Shown piece after piece: positions 8,206 through 16,893 of a stretch of DNA of 64,000 nt. The notes below the pieces were generated by a model. It was given only the letters and a program-made list of their open reading frames with translations. It ran no database searches and was not told the DNA's origin. This stretch comes from UBA1181 sp045639525 (GTDB lineage: Bacteria > Bacteroidota > Bacteroidia > Bacteroidales > Paludibacteraceae), in NCBI GenBank assembly GCA_045639525.1, contig JAZUDI010000046.1:10526-74525 (forward strand), in the 5' to 3' direction. Position numbers and translations under genes: made by a program. Within the stretch, counting starts at the first letter, position 1, and each line of letters opens with the position of its first letter.

Positions 8206-9642
8206 ATGGAACAGGATTTGAAAAAACAGACGGCTCGCTCCATCTTGTGGAACGCTTTGGACAAGGTGGGTTTCCAAATGGTGGCTTTAGGAGTAGGTTT
8301 GATCACGATGAGGCTTTTGTCTCCCCGTGAGTTCGGATTGATCGGCGCTTTGGCGATCTTCACGGCCCTCTCCAATATCTTGGTGGAGAGTGGTTTCTCC
8401 TCCGCGATGATACGACGCAAAGAGAATAGTGATGGCGAGTATGTGGCCGTCCTCTCTTTCAATGTGGCCTTAAGTCTCCTTTTTTACGTCCTACTATTCC
8501 TCTTTTCCCCAGCCATAGCGAGTTATTGCAATATGCCTGAGTTGGAGTCTCTTTCCCACTTGCTCTTTTTATCTGTGATTTTCAACTCCTTGGGTATTGT
8601 TCCGATCATTCAATTGACCAAATCGTTGTCCTTCAAGAGGATGTCCATCGCCAGTTTGATGGGGGCGTTGGTGTCGGGAATCGTGACGATTCTATTGATT
8701 CTGAAAGGGTATAGTTATTGGGCATTGGCATGGCAGATTGTTTTGCAGAGTGCGGTGAAGACGACTCTTTTGTGGCTCTTCTGCGGATGGTTGCCCAATC
8801 GTGCGCCTCGTTTCGAGGTGCTGAAGGAACTCATCTCTTTTAGTTTCTCCTTAATAGGCACCAATCTCTTGAATACATTGGCCCGATATGTCTATAACCC
8901 CTACATAGGACGCTACTTCGGCGAGGAGCGTTTGGGTTATTATGCGGAGTCGTATAAATTCTACATTTTGCCGGTCAATATCATCTCCGGCACCTTTGCA
9001 GGCGTCGCTTTGCCTGTCTTGTCCAAGTTGAATGAGGAACCCTCCCGACAACTCACCTACTTGCGTAAGATGATGCGTGTGGTAGCCTTCGCCATCTTTC
9101 CTGTGATGATGGGCGCGATGGCCTGCTTCGACAATTTGGAGATGGTGATTTTGGGTGAGAAATGGGCGGAGATAGTGCCCTATTTCAGGGTTTTAGCGGT
9201 TGCGGGATTGGTTGGCCCTATGCATATCATGTATCTGAATTTAATGGTAGTGAAGGGCTTCACCAAATTTAATCTTCTGTTGGAGGTGGTGCGAAATGTG
9301 TTGACTATTCTCTTCCTCTTTCTTTCCCATGATTCGGTCTATATGATTCTGTGGGGAATCGTGGCGGCGAACCTTCTCTCATATATGGTGGACCTCTTCT
9401 TTGTGAGAAGGGTGGTGACCTATTCGATCTATCATCAATTGAAGGATATCTTCCCCTATTTAGTTCTCTCCCTCTTTATGGGTGGCTGCGTCTATCTGGT
9501 AGGTACACTCTCTTTGGAGGTCCACCTGAAGCTTCTTTTACAACTGGTGGTCGGTGGTGTGACCTATTTATTACCTGCTAAAATCTTAGGTTCTACCGTG
9601 TTGGAGGATGTCCTGAATATCTTTCTGAAAAAAGGGCGTTGA
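8206..9642 (+). CDS. Polysaccharide flippase (Wzx/MOP superfamily, MATE-like fold)
   Basis: A 478-residue polytopic inner-membrane protein with about 12-14 hydrophobic segments. The N-terminus (TARSILWNALDKVGFQMVALG) is typical of the lipopolysaccharide/exopolysaccharide exporters that flip undecaprenyl-linked sugars. The family motif region FGLIGALAIFTAL and the interior repeat FSFSLIGTNLLNTLARY fit this. No glycosyltransferases lie beside it, so it is an orphan flippase or serves a distant polysaccharide locus. It ends 5 bases from the convergent gene at 9648. Confidence 0.88.
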   Translation: MEQDLKKQTARSILWNALDKVGFQMVALGVGLITMRLLSPREFGLIGALAIFTALSNILVESGFSSAMIRRKENSDGEYVAVLSFNVALSLLFYVLLFLFSPAIASYCNMPELESLSHLLFLSVIFNSLGIVPIIQLTKSLSFKRMSIASLMGALVSGIVTILLILKGYSYWALAWQIVLQSAVKTTLLWLFCGWLPNRAPRFEVLKELISFSFSLIGTNLLNTLARYVYNPYIGRYFGEERLGYYAESYKFYILPVNIISGTFAGVALPVLSKLNEEPSRQLTYLRKMMRVVAFAIFPVMMGAMACFDNLEMVILGEKWAEIVPYFRVLAVAGLVGPMHIMYLNLMVVKGFTKFNLLLEVVRNVLTILFLFLSHDSVYMILWGIVAANLLSYMVDLFFVRRVVTYSIYHQLKDIFPYLVLSLFMGGCVYLVGTLSLEVHLKLLLQLVVGGVTYLLPAKILGSTVLEDVLNIFLKKGR

Positions 9643-9647
9643 TCCCT

Positions 9648-11144
9648 TTATTCTTCGTTAAATGTAATCAAATCCAAGGTGTAATCGCCCATGGCGCAAG
9701 GTATTGGGAGCACTTCCTCGATTTTCTTACATGAGATTTTATTCTTATTCAACATGGTTCCTCTGGAGAGTGGTGATGGTCGGCTGATCACGTCCGTGTA
9801 GATCTCCATAGTGGGATTGTGTAGGTTCTCACTTCGTAGTGTCGCCACACTATTCTCTCTGTCGGCTCGTACCAAATTTGCTTCTGGCCTCTCTCCGAAA
9901 CGGTAATAATATTTATTGCTCACGCTGTTTTTCTCCTGCAAGAGATAGGTGGCTTGTGGATGGTTGTGGATGTGCTCGACAATGGCCTCCTCGTTGTAGT
10001 AATTGAGTTGATAGGATGGCACGATTGCGGTAGCCATGTTCCACAGGAAGGCGGAGAACGCAAGGCCGTAGAGCATGGATTCCTTGCCGACAAAAGGGTG
10101 TAGGAAGAAGGCTGCACAGAGAGGTAGCATTACCATGAATTCAGCGTTGCCGTGGGAGAAGAAGGCGAAGAGCAGACTGAGGGTGAACGCGATGATGTGG
10201 CTGATCTCTATGACATTCAAATCGGGCATGGAAAAACGCTTGCCGATCTTTATGTCTGTCACGAAAGCGTATATCCAGGATCCAAGACAAACCAATGCCA
10301 CCAAAATGGCTACGACGCAAATCACAGCGAGTATGAGATTTCCTTTGAGTATAATCGGTATGTTCCCGTGGACTTGGTAAATGGTGCGGAATAGATTGAT
10401 AGGGGTCAGTATGATATTGGTCCATCCGAAATGGATATCAGCCGAATCGGAGTGGTAGTAGTCTGTCATGAATCTGAATAAATCCAATAGGAGATGACCC
10501 TCTTCGTTTCTTGGCATTGCGAACAGGTATACGAGGGGAATCGTCAGCGAGGCAAGTGTGAACAATGTCAGGCTTATCATTCTGCGGTCGATCAAATATC
10601 CCATCCATAGGCCCAATCCCCAAAAGAGGGCAGTCTGATGGAAGAGGCAAGCTACGGCGAAGGATAATCCGCTCAAAAAGGCGAATGTTGTATGCTCCTC
10701 CTGGATTCCCTTGATAAAGAATAGTGTTGCCAGTAGGCAAAAGAAGAGCGGAATGATGTAGGTCTCTCCATCTGTGGCGAATCGAAGCATACCAAAGGTG
10801 CTGGCGCAGAAAAAGATGAGGGTCCGGCTCTTGATGGTGGAGCAAACCATTTTTAGCGCCTTGTAGGCGACGAATAATGTGGCCAGGGCGAACAAGGCGT
10901 TGGTGGCTTGCATCATTTTTAGCACATCAATAGAGGGGAACAAAGATCCTAAAATCTTGTATTCCAAATGGAAGAAACCGTTGAAGAGGAGGTGGTGGGG
11001 ATGAAAAAGATCCACGCCATATTTGGCGCTGCATGCGTAGTCGTATGCGTCCAAAGATGCATTATTGCTGGGAAGTAAAAGATAAGCCATCGCTATGGCC
11101 GCCATGACTTTGGTGATCCATTTATTGTTTTTCTCCTCCTCCAT
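9648..11144 (-). CDS. Polytopic inner-membrane protein of unknown function (possibly a GT-C-type transferase)
   Basis: A 498-residue protein with about 10-11 hydrophobic segments and a soluble C-terminal tail (about residues 400-498). A DAYDYACSAKYG segment in the first loop (about residue 32) resembles the acidic first-loop motif of GT-C glycosyltransferases, but I cannot confirm a family. The start at 11144 (MEEEKNNKW) is preferred because the longer frame from 11189 begins inside the upstream terminator hairpin. It converges with the flippase gene; a shared role in envelope sugars is only a guess. Confidence 0.6.
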   Translation of the reverse strand: MEEEKNNKWITKVMAAIAMAYLLLPSNNASLDAYDYACSAKYGVDLFHPHHLLFNGFFHLEYKILGSLFPSIDVLKMMQATNALFALATLFVAYKALKMVCSTIKSRTLIFFCASTFGMLRFATDGETYIIPLFFCLLATLFFIKGIQEEHTTFAFLSGLSFAVACLFHQTALFWGLGLWMGYLIDRRMISLTLFTLASLTIPLVYLFAMPRNEEGHLLLDLFRFMTDYYHSDSADIHFGWTNIILTPINLFRTIYQVHGNIPIILKGNLILAVICVVAILVALVCLGSWIYAFVTDIKIGKRFSMPDLNVIEISHIIAFTLSLLFAFFSHGNAEFMVMLPLCAAFFLHPFVGKESMLYGLAFSAFLWNMATAIVPSYQLNYYNEEAIVEHIHNHPQATYLLQEKNSVSNKYYYRFGERPEANLVRADRENSVATLRSENLHNPTMEIYTDVISRPSPLSRGTMLNKNKISCKKIEEVLPIPCAMGDYTLDLITFNEE

Positions 11145-11181
11145 GTTGTTGTGAGTTATTTTGTGAACCATATAAAAAACC

Positions 11182-11209
11182 AAAAGCAAGCTATAAATTG
11201 CTTGCTTTT
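11182..11209 (-). terminator. Rho-independent terminator after the M6 protease gene
   Basis: A perfect 10-bp stem AAAAGCAAGC / GCTTGCTTTT with an 8-base loop is followed on the minus strand by GGTTTTTTAT. It lies about 140 bases after the stop at 11351 and just before the gene starting at 11144. Confidence 0.75.
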
Positions 11210-11350
11210 AGAAAACCATAAACCTTACATCTATAAAGAATCATGTTTCACAACATTACACTGCAAAGATATAGATATATCTTGTATAAAAAAATGTTTG
11301 GCCGATTTTTTTTAGTTAAAATTTATATTGTATAAGTCGTTCGAAACTAA

Positions 11351-13903
11351 TTAATTAGAACTCTTTATGCCCTTGAGGGTGAGTTGAACCCTATTCGAAA
11401 TAATCCGCAATAGGTACAATCCTGCGTCGTAATCCTCGCCGAAGGTCGTTGACCCCATTCCGGAAGAGAGAATCTCCTTCATTTCTCCTGTTGAGGCATA
11501 GACGTAGATGGTCTCCTCTCCCGTTGTTCCTATCAGCGTGAAAGCTTCCGTTGTGGGATTTTGCGAAAGGTGATATTCTGTTGTCGTGATATCCTCGATG
11601 TGAGTTGGAGCGGCCAAAGGGGTAATGGAGACACTATCCACGTAGAGCGGATGCGTCGTGTTCTCCGTCGTGAAACGAAGGGTGTGTATGCCTTGTGGCA
11701 GTTCTATTTGTTTGTTGGTGTATTTATATCCTGTGCTATTGCTGGTTACCCTCACGTCTGGAACACCATGGATGAACATCGTGTCAAGTGGCTCGTAATC
11801 GAGTGAGATGCTCAATACCGCATCGTAGTTGGTGGAGTTACGCATGCTCAGGTTGTAGAGTCTTTCCTCCTCCACATTGATCGTGTATTGTGTCCACTCA
11901 TTGTTCTCTCCGTAGATGATCGTGTAGCCGATAGGTTGGTTGTTTTGCCGATTGATGAATTGGAAGAGAGGGAAGAGCCCCTCGTCGTTTCTAATGTAGT
12001 TGCTTGAGCGATCCGATTGGTAGGATATGCCATATCCGCCCTTGTCATACGCCTCCATCTGGAAACTGCCGGGGATGGCGATCGGTTGATCGTAGAAAGG
12101 CGTGGATGTGATGACGGAGAGGGTGTAGCGCATGAATCCCTGTTTGCCTCTTGAATCGATTACTTGCGCGGTGAAGGTCTCTTCTCCCACCTCGGTAGGC
12201 GCACCCGTCAAAACACCATTCTCATTGAGTGTCATGCCGTTGGGTAGTTTGCCTTCGTAAACGATTATGCGGTAGGGCGCCACGCCACCTTCGACGGTCA
12301 ATGTGTCCACATAGTGGTTGTAGATGCCTCCCTTCTTCAACTCTTTCTTGGTGAATTCCGGCGTCTCGATAAATTCTCCGCATCGGAATGTCATGCTCTC
12401 CCCGTATGCGCTGAAATCCCAAAGGTAGATGCCTGAATTGCTGCCGTCAACCCACTTTGCGCTTGGCTTGGAGTCATCGCTGAAGTGGTCGGGTCCGTTC
12501 CCCTTTGCCCAGAATGGGTTGTTGTCGGTTGCGGGACGGCAATCCAGCAGCTCGTCTTTGCCTGGATAATTGTTGTCGCCCCTCGCGTTGCTATGCCAAA
12601 TGAAGATTCCCTTGTCGTTGTTGTACCAGGTGGCGAAATGTCTGTCCCGCACCTCTATGTAGTAGGTTTCCTGGCTGTTTTTCCCTTTGCCTCTGTAAAC
12701 GGCGGCGTGTCCGACGCCTTGTTTGAGGGTGATTTGTTTTCCTCCCGTCACTTGGGTGATGTCTTGCTTGTCAGTCAGCCAACCCAGTTGATCCATCGCC
12801 CAAGCGTTAGGGTAGGTGGGGTTGGTCTCGCTGGAGATGGAGAAAGCGTCTCCAATATTGTATTTGGAGGCATTGTTGGCCTCGTGCTCCTCATACTGGT
12901 AAAAATCGGGCCATCCGCAGACGAGGTGTCCGTTTTCGTGAACGAAGGTGCCCATCGTCAATTTCTTGTCGATGTCTGTGATTTGGTAGGTGTGGTAGGC
13001 GGAGCGGCTAAAAGTTCTGTCGTCCAAGGAGACTTGCATGGAACTTTGGTGTGGCCATAGTCCCGTGGCCCATTGGTTCCTGCAAGTGCCTGCGTAGAGG
13101 ATGTTCAATGCCATGATTCCTCCATACATGTTTCTCGTGAGTTTGGAGAGGTTGCCAGCCTGCTCCTTGTTCCATTCGTTGAGTGCGCTGCCGATGACAG
13201 GGTAGAGCCTGTCTATGGTGTAGGTGGTCGCATTATCAGGCGAATAGTACGATTTGTTGTTTGGAGCGGTGTAGAACTTCTTCGGCACATAGTTGATGTA
13301 GGTGAGCTTGCCACTGGAGATCCATTGGAAATACTCTTTGATGGAGCGGGCATTGCCGAATTGCGGGTTGTTGTCTCCATTCAGGAATTGTTCGATTTGA
13401 TCTCTGGTGACCGTCGATTTCTCGTCGGGGAAATCAATGATGATGCAGATTCCGTATACGGTGTCTGGCAGTACGGTCGCGGCTCTCAAAGTGGGCTGAT
13501 CCGACTTCCCGGCCTCTTTGTTAAGCTTTTCCTTGGTCTGTTGGATTTTTTCGTTTCGGCTCTCTTGGGAGATGCGGATGGCCGGCTCGACAATCATTTT
13601 CACCGCATCGGGAGCCTCTCCCCCTTTGTAAACGATGCCGGAGGAGGCGTATTCTCGTTTGTCCGCGGAGAGCAAGGCATAGCATATTTCTCCGCTTTTT
13701 TCATCTTTCGTAAGGGTATAGCGGTCTACACTTTCCGCATCGATGTAAAGATCGTTACCGTAAAGGTAAACGGTTACACGCTCACCGTTGGGCTGCGTCA
13801 TGGCATAGGGCGTCCTATGGTAAACCATGGCCTGTATCCATCCAGCTTGGCACAAAAGGAGAAGGATCATGACGATCCTATATGTAAGCGTGTTTTTTTT
13901 CAT
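11351..13903 (-). CDS. Secreted M6-family (immune inhibitor A-like) metalloprotease with T9SS type A sorting domain
   Basis: An 850-residue exported protein. A signal peptide (residues 1-25, MKKN...GWIQA) is followed by a propeptide-like region and an M6 catalytic domain with the zinc motif HENGHLVCGWPD (His322, Glu323, His326). A putative Ig domain (about 530-610, GGVAPYRIIVYEGKLPNGM) and a CBM6-like region (about 620-765) follow. The last 75 residues (SQNPTTEAFTLIG to the end) match a type A T9SS sorting domain, so the protein should cross the outer membrane by that system. The start at 13903 is chosen because the earlier Met at 13933 falls inside the -7 element. Substrate unknown. Confidence 0.88.
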   Translation of the reverse strand: MKKNTLTYRIVMILLLLCQAGWIQAMVYHRTPYAMTQPNGERVTVYLYGNDLYIDAESVDRYTLTKDEKSGEICYALLSADKREYASSGIVYKGGEAPDAVKMIVEPAIRISQESRNEKIQQTKEKLNKEAGKSDQPTLRAATVLPDTVYGICIIIDFPDEKSTVTRDQIEQFLNGDNNPQFGNARSIKEYFQWISSGKLTYINYVPKKFYTAPNNKSYYSPDNATTYTIDRLYPVIGSALNEWNKEQAGNLSKLTRNMYGGIMALNILYAGTCRNQWATGLWPHQSSMQVSLDDRTFSRSAYHTYQITDIDKKLTMGTFVHENGHLVCGWPDFYQYEEHEANNASKYNIGDAFSISSETNPTYPNAWAMDQLGWLTDKQDITQVTGGKQITLKQGVGHAAVYRGKGKNSQETYYIEVRDRHFATWYNNDKGIFIWHSNARGDNNYPGKDELLDCRPATDNNPFWAKGNGPDHFSDDSKPSAKWVDGSNSGIYLWDFSAYGESMTFRCGEFIETPEFTKKELKKGGIYNHYVDTLTVEGGVAPYRIIVYEGKLPNGMTLNENGVLTGAPTEVGEETFTAQVIDSRGKQGFMRYTLSVITSTPFYDQPIAIPGSFQMEAYDKGGYGISYQSDRSSNYIRNDEGLFPLFQFINRQNNQPIGYTIIYGENNEWTQYTINVEEERLYNLSMRNSTNYDAVLSISLDYEPLDTMFIHGVPDVRVTSNSTGYKYTNKQIELPQGIHTLRFTTENTTHPLYVDSVSITPLAAPTHIEDITTTEYHLSQNPTTEAFTLIGTTGEETIYVYASTGEMKEILSSGMGSTTFGEDYDAGLYLLRIISNRVQLTLKGIKSSN

Positions 13904-13930
13904 GGACTTCCCTTTAAAAGTGTAACTCCT

Positions 13931-13938
13931 CAAATATA
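13931..13938 (-). promoter_or_regulatory. Bacteroidota -7 promoter element for the M6 protease gene
   Basis: The minus strand reads TATATTTG (exact TAnnTTTG), 27 bases before the ATG at 13903. No clear -33 TTTG is visible. It sits in the 168-base gap before the next upstream gene end at 14016. Confidence 0.5.
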
Positions 13939-14015
13939 CAATTTTTTTTTACTTCTTATTAAAAATAATCAGTAAAAGTGGAATTTTTTTTTGGGAAAAG
14001 TCTCGAACGGGGAAA

Positions 14016-16847
14016 TCACTTTGGGGCTGTCAACTTATCGATGATCCGATCATATGCCGCATTGATTTCCGCCATCTTTTTCGTACAGAACTGGATGTTG
14101 CCTTTGTTTTGTGGGAGGTCTGGATGATACATCCTTGCCAGCCGTTTATGCGCTTTTTTTGCTTCCGATAGGTCCGCGTTCGGATTGAGTCCTAACAGCG
14201 CGTAATCAGCATTGCTCGCCTTTTGCATCTTCTCTTTCGAATTCCCCTTGGAATGGTGGGAGAAATCTTCTTCCTGCGAATTGTCCTCTTGATCCTCGCG
14301 GAGCGGATTGTACCGTTTGGCGAAAGAGTGGATGGTGCCACTGTCCAGACCCAGTCCGATCATCGCCTTCCAAATGTAATTCCACTCGTCTGATTTGATG
14401 CCATCCGTGTCGATGGCAAGTTTGAACAGAAGTTCGACAATATCGTGTCGTTCAGTGGAATTGGTGAATGATTTGATCGTTTCAAAAGCATGATCAGTGA
14501 CAAAATTATCCCCTTTAATATATCCCTTGTAATTGATGGGTAAATCAGGGTGTTTCAGGAGAAAAACCTTGATGATTTCTTTTCTTTGCTTGGTGAATTT
14601 TGGCCCTAATTTCACAAGGTTGGCGACCAATGTCGAGAGTATAGGTTGCAGTGTTGATCTCTTATCTTTCTTGTTCTCATCCTTGGAACTAATTCCTCCT
14701 GTGGCATGGAAGATTTCGAATCCAATCATTATAGCAAATATAGTTATTAATATAGGGAGTACTAATCCTTTGTTTTCCCCGTTAGAAGAGGATGAGTTAT
14801 TGTTGAGGAGAAGAAATTTGCTTTTATCAAGTTTGTGCGAACCGTTCAATGGGGCCCACTCTCCTTCAAATTCGAAAAACAATTTGTCGGAATCCCATGC
14901 GGTTCTCCGTAGTTGTTTTGCTTGGGAAGAATGGTCGATGAGGTTTTTCCCCCACATGTCCTTGACGCTGTAGATGGGGAGGTTCCACTTGTTTTTGTGG
15001 GTGCGGGATGACATATACCCTTCAACCTTTGCATTCAAAGTGATTGGCCGACTTAGGTCGATTTCGTGGAAAGGATCGTATGTTTGGTTGGAAAAGTAGG
15101 TTTCTAAACGCCCGTTATCGGTCGTGAATTGTAATGAGTAGGCGAATGGATCGCTATCTGTTAGAAAGAGAAGATTCTCTTCTTCTTGCGTGGAAGTAAC
15201 CTCGCCTTTCTTTGTCATAAGAGAAGCGATATAGGAGAATTGTCGGAATTCTTGACGCGACGAAAAGTGGTTTTCCGGTTGTTGGATGATGATATCGATG
15301 AACTTGCAAAACCATGCCTTGCTGGTTTGGTCGAATATGTGGATGGTGTCCACCTTGATTATGGTTTGCGATGGTTTAAATGTTAGTTCCCACTCTTTGG
15401 TTTTGTATTGAATAAGATTTTCGTCAATGATGATTTCCGTATCTTTGTTCAAGGGGAACGACCAATCTAACGACTTTTTCCATTTGCTGATTTGCGGGTC
15501 GGATGGGCATAGTATCGCCATTCTCGACGTTGGAATCGCTATGTTGGTGAAATTGGGAGACTCCATAGACGGGACGGAATAGAAGGCGCCGACTCTGTAT
15601 GTGAATGCTTCCCCCTTTACAACTTTCCTTTTGGATGATGGGCCGAACATTTCAGCCTTGTATCCCGAGTTTGAGGCAACAGAAATGGTCTGGTGTTGTG
15701 TGTTGATTAAAGCGGATTGGATATCGAGGGCTTGAATGGTCTCAATGCTGCCGGATCTCCCTTGTATGATCTTGCTTTTGTTGTTGGAGATGGAGAAGGG
15801 ATACTCTCGTAATGGATTGGAATTTGACGGTTTGAATATTGTGTAGTGGTCCACGTTATATTTGAGAGATGCGAGAAGTTGCGTATTGCTCGGAATACAA
15901 AAATAGCCCAAGCCTTTGTCGTTGGTTGTATATTGGACATGGCGTTGATCTCCTGAAATAGTTACGGTGGCGTAGGGGAGTTGATAACTCTGCGCGTCGA
16001 TTGTCTGAATGCGACGGATTTCATAGTCTATGTCCGGTTGGTCGATGGTCCACCAACCTGATTGGTTGATTTGGGCGATGTAGGCGTTCTCTCCTGTTGG
16101 AGTAGCCACTCCCTTTTGAGTCCATGTGCCTAACTCTTCGTCAAAATACCATAAAGGCATAGCCATCCTATCTGAGGAATTGTTATTCTCCTCGTCCTTT
16201 GATTCCTTTCCTATTTTTACGATTATGGGTGTTTGACTTTTCAGTGGCAATCTCCTCTCCTTCGATAACAATTCGATTTTGAAAAGTGCGAAGGTGTAGT
16301 GGTTGACTTTTCTTCCTGCGAATTCTTCCAAAATCTCTCCTCCTGGTTGTATGCCGAAAATGTGCGGGATCTCCTCCTCTGTTGGAAATACGATCTCCGA
16401 AACGACATTTCCGAAATAGGGATTGTTCATGTTATCGACGATAGAGAACCGATTGTATTTAGCCTCCAACCTTAGGGAATCCTTGTTGGTCGCGACGTGA
16501 AGCGTATCTTCGAAGCTCATGAAATTCAAGGTTCTGACCATATCCATCCTTCCCAATAACCGTAAACTCTTCGGATGCCTGCTGGTGGTGCAATAATACT
16601 CTATGTCTTGGGAGCCGCTGATTTTCAACATGGCGTTGAATTCCTTGGCCTTGAAATAGGGGATGTGGAAATTGTTCTGGTAGGTGGAAAACCCGATGAC
16701 CCTATTGGCCGTGGCGATGGAAAGGGTGGGTGCCCCGAGCTCCCTGTTTTCTATCTTAATGTCTGTTTCTGCGGAGTTGTCTCCCCGTGAGCAAGATAAG
16801 AGAGCCGCTCCAAGAAGAAGTAGTAAAATTTTTATGGTATTGTTCAT
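14016..16847 (-). CDS. Lipoprotein-anchored membrane protein with cytoplasmic TerB-like and C-terminal J domain (943 aa)
   Basis: Residues 1-18 form a lipoprotein signal (LLLLLGAALLSC). Residues 20-690 form a large predicted periplasmic region with beta-rich, carboxypeptidase-regulatory-like stretches (for example TVTISGDQRHVQYTTNDKG). A single membrane helix at about 691-710 (LVLPILITIFAIMIGFEIF) is followed by a TerB-like helical domain (about 735-850, VELLFKLAIDTDGIKSDEW) and a J domain at 877-943 with HPD at 907-909. The TerB-J arrangement recalls DjlA. The shorter neighbour at 16894 has the same layout, so the two are paralogous in the C-terminal half. A J domain implies DnaK recruitment; the trigger is unknown. 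Confidence 0.75.
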   Translation of the reverse strand: MNNTIKILLLLLGAALLSCSRGDNSAETDIKIENRELGAPTLSIATANRVIGFSTYQNNFHIPYFKAKEFNAMLKISGSQDIEYYCTTSRHPKSLRLLGRMDMVRTLNFMSFEDTLHVATNKDSLRLEAKYNRFSIVDNMNNPYFGNVVSEIVFPTEEEIPHIFGIQPGGEILEEFAGRKVNHYTFALFKIELLSKERRLPLKSQTPIIVKIGKESKDEENNNSSDRMAMPLWYFDEELGTWTQKGVATPTGENAYIAQINQSGWWTIDQPDIDYEIRRIQTIDAQSYQLPYATVTISGDQRHVQYTTNDKGLGYFCIPSNTQLLASLKYNVDHYTIFKPSNSNPLREYPFSISNNKSKIIQGRSGSIETIQALDIQSALINTQHQTISVASNSGYKAEMFGPSSKRKVVKGEAFTYRVGAFYSVPSMESPNFTNIAIPTSRMAILCPSDPQISKWKKSLDWSFPLNKDTEIIIDENLIQYKTKEWELTFKPSQTIIKVDTIHIFDQTSKAWFCKFIDIIIQQPENHFSSRQEFRQFSYIASLMTKKGEVTSTQEEENLLFLTDSDPFAYSLQFTTDNGRLETYFSNQTYDPFHEIDLSRPITLNAKVEGYMSSRTHKNKWNLPIYSVKDMWGKNLIDHSSQAKQLRRTAWDSDKLFFEFEGEWAPLNGSHKLDKSKFLLLNNNSSSSNGENKGLVLPILITIFAIMIGFEIFHATGGISSKDENKKDKRSTLQPILSTLVANLVKLGPKFTKQRKEIIKVFLLKHPDLPINYKGYIKGDNFVTDHAFETIKSFTNSTERHDIVELLFKLAIDTDGIKSDEWNYIWKAMIGLGLDSGTIHSFAKRYNPLREDQEDNSQEEDFSHHSKGNSKEKMQKASNADYALLGLNPNADLSEAKKAHKRLARMYHPDLPQNKGNIQFCTKKMAEINAAYDRIIDKLTAPK

Positions 16848-16893
16848 TGTGTCTATCAATATTGTATCAGTCGTCATATGCGTTATTTGCACT

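Noticed and set aside
9631..9649. AAAGGG/CCCTTT hairpin across the stops of the flippase and its convergent neighbour
   Set aside because: Only six base pairs, no T run long enough, and it is inside both coding ends; not called a terminator.
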